Below are positions 10,205-20,772 of a stretch of 64,000 bases of DNA, in pieces. Under the pieces are notes generated by a model. The model was not told where the DNA came from and did no database searches. It worked only from the letters and a program-made list of their open reading frames with translations. The translations under genes were made by a program, and so were the position numbers. The DNA lies in NCBI GenBank assembly GCA_905250115.1, contig CAJNOI010000067.1:254490-318489 (forward strand). Direction: 5' to 3'. The stretch is from Adineta steineri (Eukaryota; Rotifera; Eurotatoria; Adinetida; Adinetidae). The first letter of the stretch is position 1; every line of letters begins with the position of its first letter.

Positions 10205-12571
10205 TCAATTTGATAATACGGATGCTGTATGAGAATTTTGTGCATTATTCATACTACCAATAGTTGTCCAAGTACTGGTTAATGGATCATACAGCTCAGC
10301 ACTACTTACATGACCAATATTATTATTCAATCCACCAGTAACTAATACTTTTCCATTTGATAATATAGACGCTGTATGATACCATCGTGTATTAGTCATG
10401 CTACCAATAGTCTCCCAAGCACTTGTTGAAGGATCATACAATTCAACACTATTTAAACCAATATTACCATTGGCTCCACCAGTAACTAATACTTTTCCAT
10501 TTGATAACACAGATGCTGTGTGATAATATCGTGCATTATTCATATTACCGGTAGCTGTCCAAGTACCTGTTGATAGATCATACAGTTCAGCACTACTTAA
10601 AATAATACCCGCAGTTCCATATCCACCAGTAACTAATACTTTTTCATTTAATAATACAGATGCTGTGTGCCAATATCGTGTGTTAGTCATGTTACCAGTA
10701 GTTGTCCAAGTACTTGTTGATGGATCATACAATTCAGCACTATTTGAAAAACTGCCAGTAACAGCTCCACCAGTAACTATTACTTTTCCATTTGATAATA
10801 CAGATGCTGTGTGCCAATATCGTATATTACTCATGTTACTAGCAGTTGTCCAAGTACCTGTTGATGGATCATATAGCTCAGCAATATTTAAATAACCAAT
10901 ATTATCATTGTATCCGCCAGTAACTAATACTTTTCCATTTAATAATACAGATGCTGTATGATAACGTCGTGCACTAGTCATGTTACCAGTAGTTGTCCAA
11001 GTACCTGTTGATGGATCATACAACTCAGCACTATTTAAAACACCGCTAATACCAATTCCACCAGTAACTAATACTTTTCCATTTGATAATACAGATGCTG
11101 TATGTTCAGATCGTGCATTAATCATGTTACTAGTTATTGTCCAAGTACTTGTTAAGGGATCATACAGCTCAGCACTATTTAAAACACCGCTAATACCAAT
11201 TCCACCAGTAACTAATACTTTTCCATTTGATAATACGGATGCTGTGTGAAAATGTCGTCCATTATTCATATTACCTATAACAGACTATTCTAGACAGAAA
11301 CATTTGATTGTATTCATTCTAGAAAGGCTATCTCTTGTAGAACTCTCAACATGATGAAATTATGTGCGAAAAGTTTTAGATTTTGTACAATAGAAATCGT
11401 TTTCTACTTTTGATGCAAAGTTTTTCGAGCTTTTAGCGGAATGCGAAAAGTATCAAATTTGTTGCAAAAAATCATTCTTGATACGGTACGAAAATAAGTT
11501 TCACGTTTTTGATAAGCAATCGTATGCGAGGATGACATATGAAAAAGGTTTGTATTTTATACTTTTCGTTACAATGTTTCTAAGAATTAATGCACTTTTT
11601 ATTATATATAGCTTCTCTTGATGATAGTCACTTAATGAAACTCCCTAAGTAAAGGAAAAGCGGTCCTTATTGCGTTTTCCGGTTCGTTTCCTACTAGTTC
11701 TCACAGCTGGAAACGGTGTCTAGATACGGTTGCGTTTACAGCGCCATTCCAGACTAAGAAATACAGTGATTTATCATGACCGAAGAATATAGACCGCATC
11801 TTATCGTGTTCGAAACCTGAACTATGGCTTATCCAGGGAGTGTAAAGAATAATCAAAGATGACGGACTAACTAGTAAATAATAAGCAAGTACAACTATTT
11901 ATATTTACATACAAAAAAGAGAGAAGGAGAATTGACTAGCATTTCGGCGCGCAAAAATGTCGTGCGTGACAGATATGCGTACACTCCTTTGGGACAAAAT
12001 GATTTTTGTTTCTGTTCTCTTTATACTTAAAATTAGGGTATGTAGTAATACTGAGCGAAGAGAAAAAGTAGATTTCGTTGTATGAATGTCAACAAAACCA
12101 CGTGAGCGTTGATTGTTAGGAAGAATAGCGCATGCGGGGATTATTGCATCTTCGTTCCTTCTTAAGATAACGATTGAATCACTTATGAGAAGATCACTGT
12201 TCTTTTAATGTAACTTTTAGTTAGATATAGAAAACTGTTTGACGCAAAGTAACCACTTATATCTGATTTAAAAGCATCATTTAAGGAGACCAGAAAACGT
12301 TACTCTGAAGCTTACCAGACAGCTGAGTTGTGGTCGTTGTCACTAGTGATGTTGTTGCTGTTAGTGGTGATGATGATGTTGCGACGGTGGTACTAGTTTC
12401 TGATATCCTTGGTATGAGAACGACGAAGTATAACACCAGAGCAACGATATTAGCAGAAAGTATTAAAAGGAGAACGAAAATGCCAGTTATTTTAACCCAA
12501 CGACGGTGCCACCATTTCTGTGGTTTATTAGTTACAATAACACGCTGTCTGTGAACTCGGTTTGTGTGCAT
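10205..12571 (-). CDS. Type II membrane protein with Ser/Thr stalk and kelch propeller
   Basis: This is a two-exon gene. Exon 1 (12571-12316) starts MHTNRVHRQR and ends at donor CTG|GTAAGC in phase 1. Exon 2 (11274-10205) begins at acceptor TTATAG|GT. Together they give 1326 nt and 441 residues in frame. A basic N-terminus (1-26) is followed by a membrane helix (~27-53), a Thr/Ser-rich mucin-like stalk (~56-85) and then kelch repeats. Positive charges before the helix predict type II topology with the propeller outside the cell. Eight HTASVLSNGK motifs are present, the last cut by TGA where its siblings have GGA. Related blade sequence continues beyond the stop to LSSAELY and TAA at about 10143. 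The acceptor used by the paralogues would here lead straight into TAG, so an acceptor 16 bases further in is proposed. Confidence 0.8.
11275..12315 (-). other. Intron of the kelch membrane gene
   Basis: A 1.04 kb intron between donor GTAAGC (12315) and acceptor TTATAG (11276-11275). No coding exon or terminal-repeat element was recognised inside it. Confidence 0.6.
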
Positions 12572-12691
12572 ATTATGTTCCAGATGAAACTTAAACACAA
12601 AAAAAGAACACACTTGTTCGAATTTACTTTCTATTTGCCTATTACTTTCACGTAAGTAACAGAAAATGACTAATATTATTTTCAATATCAA

Positions 12692-13123
12692 TAGGAGTGT
12701 TACTTTATCTTTATTTTACAAAAAAATTAAAATAATCTTTATCTAAAAAATAAAGATAAAGATAATCTTTATCTGAAAAAATAGAGTTAAAATAAAGATC
12801 CTTTTTTTCTTGCACTAAGTACATATGCAAATACTCCGTATAATAACAGAATACATTTATTAATGCTCTTTCTTATCATCATCGTCATTTCTACATACTA
12901 TATCATCAAAAAAAGGATCACACAAGAAACAATATATAAGAAAAGTGTTATTCCATATTATAGTTAACTCTATAATATCATAATTTTTTGTGAGCTACTC
13001 TAAAAAAATAAGAAAAGTACTTTTCGATAAAAAAAACTTTTTTTCTTTAATTTCGAAAATAAAGAGATTTTCGTTTCTTTATTCTTTATCATAAAGTAAA
13101 ATAAAGATAAAGTAACACCCCTA
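12692..13123. mobile_element. hAT-type MITE (432 bp) with perfect 8 bp target duplication
   Basis: The ends TAGGAGTGTTACTTTATC and, reverse complemented, TAGGGGTGTTACTTTATC are almost identical over about 28 bp. The identical octamer AATATCAA flanks both sides (12684-12691 and 13124-13131), the hAT signature. The interior is (AATAAAGAT)-rich and non-coding. It lies 120 bp upstream of the start codon of the kelch membrane gene and may contribute promoter sequence. The intact duplication suggests a fairly young insertion. Confidence 0.9.
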
Positions 13124-13131
13124 AATATCAA

Positions 13132-14640
13132 AGGTATTGTTATACTCTTATTTTAATATAATAAATTTTACATGTGAGCGTGATAGTACAAAACTGTGCT
13201 TCACGGCTAAGTTTTCCCGCACTCTCACCCTTCTTCTCTTAATATTATGTTTTTTTCATTCCGTCTACATCATAGTCCAAGGTCTGTCTTTTCTACAAGG
13301 TGGAATCAACAGACTCCAGATCCGTATCGAAGATTCTGAGGCTCTTGAAGTGATAGAGTTTGGTCGAAAATATTCAAATAGCGTTCATAATATCGAAACA
13401 CGATCCTGATTTTGCTTTGAAGAGTGTGGATGGGTGGTGAAGCAGTAGCCTGACGCATACTCATTCTTAAGATTGCTGAGATTATGAAGTACAATTTAAA
13501 GATGCTCATTCACTATCCAAATCGTTTGAAAGGAACAAAGTACCAGCATATGTTCAATATAGGTTTTGTTAGAGTAAAGTTGACTAACATCAAGAAACTA
13601 AGTGGCCATTTAAAGATTAAGCATATTCTTCTAGCATCTCGACTGCTTTTCACTAAGATTGCAAATGTTGGGTGATAGGAAAACAGAGCGGTGAAACTAA
13701 TGTCTGAATTAAAACTCCATACTATATCAATCAATAGAAATCACATTGGTATCGACGTTCATAGATTTTTAAACTTTATCTCTGGTAAAAGTAGGACGAA
13801 AAACTATCGGGTTCTACGGATGCATCAAATATCCTGAATTTAAAGTTAAGATAAAACTTGCAGGACCCTTCTTACATTCATCAAGGATCGAGCTTAAAGA
13901 TATCAAAAATTTTTCTTATCAATCATTCGATATATACGCAACCCTACAAAAACAGACTGTCGAATAGAGAGCTAATTTTTACATGTTCCTATGTGTGCAT
14001 CTCAGCAACACTAGTTAATTACTGAAAACTATATCAAACTACATTGAGAAATTTCTAAAAAATCCAAAATTCTATTAGAAAATCAGAATTTTAAAATTAA
14101 TATTGTACTTTGAAGAAAAATTAGGATACTAATCAATATAAAATACTCGATAATATTGACTTAGAATCGTAGATCCGACTAACTCCTTCTGAAAAGTTAT
14201 TAAATCCTGAAAGACCTTATTGAGCAGTCTTACCTTAAATACTCGTTCTTATCTGAAATAGACTTCATGTCTAACTCGATGCAAATTATTGTTGCGTAGT
14301 ATTTTATGAACTCTGCAAGAGAATAATGTACACTTCAACCCAAAATGTTATCAAATGAGGGCAAAACTGTAGTAAACTTTTGTTATTACGAAAACTGTCG
14401 AATTCGAGCTGGAGAATATTCAGTTTCATTGAAATCGATGAAACATGGAGATACTCTTCTATATAGAATATCTATGAAGTTTTCAATTATTCTCGACTAT
14501 ATCTAATGAAAATGAATTTGATTCAAAGTCACTGACACAAACCGAAGACTTCCAACTGGATGTATTTCTTCCACATTCTTATCATTTTTATCTCAGTAAG
14601 TACGATCTTTCTCGTCGATATACAACTATAGATTATTTAT
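13132..14640 (+). other. Scattered protein-like segments of an unidentified decayed element or gene
   Basis: Several separate short segments on the plus strand look protein-like without forming a gene. Examples are GLSFLQGGINRLQIRIEDSE (about 13280-13340), KVKIKLAGPFLHSSRIELKD (about 13850-13910), FCYYENCRIRAGEYSVSLKS (about 14380-14440) and TEDFQLDVFLPHSYHFYLS followed by a GTAAGT donor (about 14535-14600). The origin is unknown: it may be an old mobile element or a dead host gene. It is clearly broken. Confidence 0.3.
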
Positions 14641-16480
14641 GAGGCAATTAATAAAGTTTAGAGACATCAGAACAATCAAATTTAACGACTAGACGCTTTC
14701 AGATAAAATAATACTTATTGCAAACTCCAAACTTTTGAGCTATCGTTGAATTTCTAGTTTCTCTTTCATTTTAACTCAAGTATTATCTCAGAAAACTACC
14801 GGTTGATAGACTTAAAATTATATATTGTTGTTATGTATTATAAGATTACTTAGTAATCAATAGTGCAACGATTATCGCCACTATAAATTAGAATAAATAT
14901 ATAGTCACAAAAGTAAAACTATTTCTTACCGTGTAATGTCTCGTACAAAATGAAATAGTAAAATGTTGTATACTCCACCTTTATAGTCCTGTTTATTAAG
15001 AAGGAGGCAAATATATTGCTATCGGTTGTAAAAACAATAAAAAAAAATTTATCTATTCACTTCTATTACAGTGACGAAGTTGACAAAATTCTTCTAACGA
15101 GCAAAAAAGAAAAAGAAAGGAAGAAAATCTTCAAGTAGTAAGGTATGAGTATGAATAAAGTCGCGAATGAGATATCAGCGTATTACTCTCACACTCCTCT
15201 CAAACACAATATCCAATCGCTTGAAGAATTCGATTGCGTAATTGACTGTTTAAATCAATAAAAATAATAATTTGGGTGGTAATGGATGCGGTATAAATAT
15301 GTTATATCTCATTAATTTTTCTATATAGAATTGATTGAAAAATGTTACATACTATTAACACTTTTAATTGAAATTTTTTTAATAAATAATTGTGAATTAT
15401 CTTACTCGACAAAAATATTAATTGAATTATGATACTCTTTTGTAATTTCATTGAATTTATCTCATAAATAACTTAAATTACTTTCATTAAATTCATTTTC
15501 TTCACAAATATCTTGTTATTATTTACCGTTGCCACATGTATCGAATCAAACGTTGTAAAAAGGAAGAAACAAATATCTACTTGCGTTTTAGCGCATATTT
15601 CAAATAAAACAATTTTATGACAGTAAGAAGATACACTAGAAAGAAAAAGAATTCGTTTTTTTCTCGAGTAAAACAAAGTCTTCTACCGAGTAAAATGATT
15701 TGAATGAAAATATAACGGTGAATATCGTTTTTATTGACTTTCGTTACTTTATAATGGAATATTACTACAGCAGATCTCTCTTTTTGTAAATGTTATATCA
15801 ACTATGAGTCTTTTGAAATTGTACAAATCCATCGAAAACATATATTGAAAAGACTAAAGGATCTAGATGTTGCTATTAGTATCTATTTAACCCGCATCTT
15901 CAAAAAGTATTGATGTATCAATTTGTTTTCTTACAATTCTTTCATTCAGTCAACCAAGATTTTGTTTGATAATCAAATGGAATTTAAAAAGTATTTTCTT
16001 TCCTTTGAAGAAAACAGTTGATTTCGATCCTAACACTTCTTTTATTGCTAATGATGAGAAAAAAACAAATTATAATGTGTTTCAATGATAGTACTAATCC
16101 AATAAAAACCATTTCGCTACAGATGTGGGTGTGGATACCTCTTCTTTAACAACACCTACATCGTATTTTATTTCGATTAGTTTATTTGATTTTCTTATGT
16201 TGATCGAGTTTTACTATTGGTTTTCTTTATTCTTCAATACTTTTCAACATACTAATAAAAGATTTTATTCTATTGAAATATATTTGATAAGAAATATTTA
16301 TATTAAAATAAATAATAAAAATTAAACAGAATATTAAAAATGAATCAAAGCTGTACTCCTTTTTTAATATTATTTTAATATTGATTTACTAAGAAAATAC
16401 TATAAAAGATGAAATTTAGTTCTAATTGAAATATTTTTAAATTTTTATTAATTTATTTCATTTTATACAAGTTTTTCGAC
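14641..16480. other. Gene-poor AT-rich stretch
   Basis: No coding, RNA or repeat structure was seen except the small GATGTGGGTGTGG..CACCTACATC hairpin at 16122-16163. Confidence 0.4.
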
Positions 16481-16567
16481 GGCGAGTATGGGTGTGACTA
16501 TCTATCTTCTCTTAACCCACACCCATACTCACATAGCCACATCCGCACGCCTACGCCCACACCCTCA
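16481..16567. repeat. Telomere-like hairpin downstream of the F-box gene
   Basis: GAGTATGGGTGTG..., then CACACCCATACTCAC, gives a strong hairpin. A run of GCCCACACCCTCAA-type units follows. It lies 215 bp beyond the F-box stop codon. Confidence 0.75.
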
Positions 16568-16782
16568 AACTGCATTAGATTTAAACAACTTTTTTGAAAA
16601 ACAGCAGTATCCTTTAGTTTTATTTCGTTTATTTAAGTAAAATTGTCAATCAATATTTTCTCTAAACACAATCAATTGAATATCTCGGTTAAATAGAAGC
16701 ACATAATTACGAGAAAAACTATTTTATGAATTTCTTAGTCAAAAAATTTGAATTTTTTCAAAGTGGATAAGCGTGTACCACT

Positions 16783-18551
16783 CTATCCATCTTTTAAAAA
16801 TAAGACCCATCCATCAAACTGTTTCATTTGAAATTTTTTCTTAATTTCTATCATATCAGAATGCTCAAGAATGTTGGTTAAATCTCTAATACTGCGTAAG
16901 GTCGCAGTGCCTGAAAAACTACGAATTATTAATCTTTCTAAACTTTTGAAATTCTTCAATATTTTTTTAACAATATCTGCATAATTTTGAAATCCGTTAT
17001 CAAGCCCATGTTTCACTTTAAAATATATATGTTCAACATTTGAAAAATAATCATAACTTATTTCTGTTAATTGTTCAAGTAGAGAATCTGTTGAGTCAAT
17101 ATCTAATCGTCGAATTCTTTTATTAAGTAGATCAGCTGATTGACTATCTGGAGAAGGTAAATCAACAGTTGATAAAATCAAATGATTTAAATTAGGTAAT
17201 GCTTGAATTAACCATTCGTTTCTATTTTCAACAGACCCATGATCAAATTGAATTGTCGTTATATTATCTAATGTCACATGATTTTTCATTTCTTCATTTG
17301 TATCTACGTACAAATCTTTAGTTTCTTTTTCATCCTTATTATTCTCGAGGATTGGACAACGTTTGATAAAAATTAACTTAGACATTTTCATTTTGAGTTC
17401 TTTCAGAAAGTTAATATCATATGTCGATCTATACTCCAAATCAATATATTTAATAGTACACCATATTCGAGGATTAGTTCGTAGAATTCATGAAGATACT
17501 CGAAATGAAATGGTAATGTATAGAAATATGTTCCATGCATTCCAAATGTCCGCTTATGATCAAACCAATATTGATCTTGAAACTCAGATAAAACGTTACA
17601 AGAATAACCATAAGACTCTAATATAGCATAAAGATGAAATTGTTTGAACTCGATCATTGATTCTAATAATTGTTGAAGTTCTACACTATTAAATGGAAAT
17701 TCAAATTTTCTTATATCAGTGCATTCAATTAAATTGAGTGATAAACAAGTTAATGATGATGAAAAGTGTTTTATTCCATTGATTAATTCGTTCGAATCGT
17801 CGAAAAAACTAATTGATTCTTTTAAGGTTAAATAAAATTGTTTTAAGTTGATGTTACTTTTCTCGATTGGTGTTATACAAGTACGGCTTAATTGTGTACG
17901 AATATTTAAATATTTTAAGTTTGGTGTATATGAAATTAATGAAAATATATCTTGAAATTCATTCAAAATCAGTGTTAATGAATGTAAATTTAAATTAATT
18001 TCATAACCACTTAAACGATCTTTTGCATATTTTATAATCCATGGATAATGAAATTTTTGTAATAGACTTTTATTATTGAAAACTTTTCTCAATACGTTAT
18101 TTTGATTGATCAAACGGGAAGAAAATGATTCAGTAGAATATATTAGATTTTCTTTTATTTTGAACGAGTGTAGTTGTGCAAAGGATTTACTTCGGAAGAT
18201 TAATTTCATTTGATCATCTGGTAAACCATAAGGTGTGGAAATAATTATTGATTTTAGATTTGAAAAATATTCTACTGGAAATGGTAAACCAATTGAAGTT
18301 ATGTTTAATGATTCTATCCAAGATCCAATAACTGAAAGTATATTTTTCCATGTATCGAAATTCTTTGTTGGTAATTGTAAATGTTTCGTATAATGCGGGT
18401 TTTGTAGCAATAAATTGTTAAGTCGTTGACTGAAGAAGAAAAATGTATAAATGATGTCGTTATTTGATAAATAATCAAATATTGTAAAAATAATTTCAGT
18501 AGGTAATCGATCAAACCATGTTGTTGATTCAATGCTTGTTGTAGTCCCCAT
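16783..18551 (-). CDS. F-box protein with leucine-rich C-terminal region
   Basis: Two exons are proposed: 18551-17500 and 17428-16783. They are joined by a 71 nt intron (donor CGA|GTATCT, acceptor GTATAG|A) that keeps the frame, giving 565 residues. An F-box spans about residues 12-50 (WFDRLPTEIIFTIFDYLSNN... SQRLNNLL), the Skp1-binding element of SCF ubiquitin ligases. Degenerate leucine-rich segments follow (for example LNLHSLTLILNEFQ, LKYLNIRT, LTCLSLNLIEC, LNHLILSTVDL, LERLIIRSF), so it probably recruits a substrate through an LRR solenoid. Without the intron the two halves are in different frames. The alternative is a frameshifted gene, but both halves are otherwise clean. Telomere-like hairpins lie on both sides. 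Confidence 0.75.
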
Positions 18552-18732
18552 GTTAAAAATAATCTGTTGAAAAAGAGTTTTATTGATATAATGGTAATAT
18601 AATTGTTATATTGACTTATCTATAAACAAATAACACATGGAAAGTCTTGTTAAAAGGAAAGAAAAAAAGTATGTGTGATAATTGTGTAAGAAGGAAAAAG
18701 CGAATTTTGGGACTTTGAAAGTTCATTTTGAA

Positions 18733-18785
18733 GGTGTGGGTGTGAGTATGGAATGAATATAACACAAACATCCACACCCTCAATG
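18733..18785. repeat. Telomere-like hairpin upstream of the F-box gene
   Basis: GGTGTGGGTGTGAGT is followed by CACAAACATCCACACCCTCAA; the arms are complementary. It lies 180 bp upstream of the F-box start. Confidence 0.65.
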
Positions 18786-19439
18786 TTTTACATTTTTTTC
18801 ATTCGAAGTGAACATAAGAGAAGAATACATTATGGAAAGAGTATTCGAAATTTCAAATATCTATTTTGTCATTCGTCAATATTCCGCGACCGAAGAAACA
18901 GATTTTTATTTATATTATCTATATCTTTGAAATAGTCAATTTAGAAAAGTATATTCATGACTAATTTTCATATTTATTCAAAACAAATCAATTTTATCAC
19001 CAAAAATACGATTTTCGATTAATAATTTTTAGAATATAAACACGAAGAAGTTTTTTCTGTTGAATTAAATTTTTCAATATTATTATCAGATCATTATGTT
19101 GTTTTGAAATACACAATGAAGATAAATAGCGAGTATTGTTATTAGGTTTTGACAATAAAAGATGAACTATAGGCTTTAAATCTTGTTGGAATACGTTAAT
19201 AGGAAGATTTTTCATTCAACGAAAAACAGCAGTTTATAATTGAATTTTTTTTAGTGACATTGCTTCACTAATTGTTAATTTTGTTATAATATTTGTTTTA
19301 GATACTGATTGACTTCATGTATTCTATTGAATTAAATTCGAATTATTTGGATAAAGTATTATTCAATCAAGTTTCAATGTATAAACATTCGATGTAAATT
19401 GTGAAAGTTCAATTAATTGTTCCAAAGAAAAATCATCTC

Positions 19440-19501
19440 GTGGGTGTGTGGGTGTGGATGTCTCTTATCGATCTAGATCCACACACACACATACCCTAAA
19501 A
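19440..19501. repeat. Telomere-like hairpin
   Basis: GTGGGTGTGTGGGTGTGGAT and ATCCACACACACACATACCC form a long stem with an ~18-base loop. Confidence 0.75.
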
Positions 19502-20772
19502 TCTCGTTTATTCATTTTTCGAAAATAATTGGGTGATAAATCAGATTTTATCGCGATTAATCAAAGAATCTTTTTTTAATAAATCATGTTAATCGCTGCT
19601 TTTTGCAAAGTAACTTCTGATTACTAATTAATTAATAAACTATTCAGGAAATTGAAAATCAGATGAAACCCCTACACAATCTTTTACCATAATCATATGT
19701 ATTTAACAATTCTAGTAAACGAAATTATCGAATGTATTGAACTTTATTTCAGATCAAATACCTAAGAGGTTAAAATCGATTAAAAATTAGTTTTTCTTTA
19801 CATGGGCAGCTCTATTTGTTATTATTAGATTTTTGAAAAATAAAATATTGATTAATTGAACTTGATAACTAGCGATTATTAAGAAAACAGTAAAGAATAA
19901 TTTGAAAAGTGTTAAGGATATTGGAAAGAAACATAAGTTTAGTTTTTGCATCGTACCTTTCCCAACCTTTATATAGTTTTCATATCGAACAAATGATCGC
20001 TTTTTAGCTATAATAGAAAACATTGCTCTGAGTATTGTTTATCTAGGAAAACAAGTGTACGATAGAAAAGAACTATTCTCACCTCTGGTTGAAAAATCAA
20101 TTTGGATCAAAGATATCCATTGTGCTTGAAAACTCGTAGCTGACAGATTGTACAGAATATTAGATAAGTGATCTGCGTTTTGTGACTTTGATTACGCTTG
20201 AATAGAATTTCTCATAAAAATATTTATTGCACATAAAGAAATAAAGAACGTGATTAAAAATGCGTCCTGACAAAGCACATTATTTGACAGATTCGAATAA
20301 AAGTATATCAAACTAATCATGATTTATTGATTGACGTCAATCATTTATTGACGATAATTTTTAATATCGTATTTTTATTGAAAACACGTTTGATGATTGA
20401 CATCTATATTGATTAACTCTTTTATCTCTTCATCACGTTCTTCTTCTTCAATAGAATCAAAAAAAAAGAAAAGAATTATGTCGAATTTAAATTCCAGTCT
20501 GTTTCCGAGTTTCGAAATGAATAAAATTGAATGATGAATTTTTTTCATTGACCCAATCTAAAATCAATTTTATATCTTACCAACAACGAAGCCTTCTCTG
20601 GAACACAATTTTTTCTCTTTGTGTGCTATGTTGGAAGAAATGAATGAGAGAAAAAGAGAGAGATATAACTAGAGAGAAAATCTACGACGAGTGTCATTTT
20701 GTTTTCATCGAAGACAAAAAAGAAGAAGATTGTTTTATCATTTAACTAATTTATCAAAAAAAATCTTGTTGA

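Larger units (their letters stand above)
18552..20772. other. Intergenic DNA with two hairpins
   Basis: Holds hairpins at 18733-18785 and 19440-19501. There are weak minus-strand frames at 18997-19215 (72 aa, LKPIVHLLLSKPNNNTRYLS..., possibly a fragment of a repeat-solenoid protein) and 19787-20023 (78 aa, hydrophobic). Neither has a recognisable family or splice context. The 150 bases before 20773 are GA-rich. Confidence 0.35.

Noticed and set aside
10665-11249. Open frames on the plus strand opposite the kelch array (also 39774-40043)
   Set aside because: Shadows of the repetitive kelch codons on the other strand.
16125-16325. 66-residue frame after a telomere-like hairpin
   Set aside because: AT-rich low-complexity text with no splice or family support.
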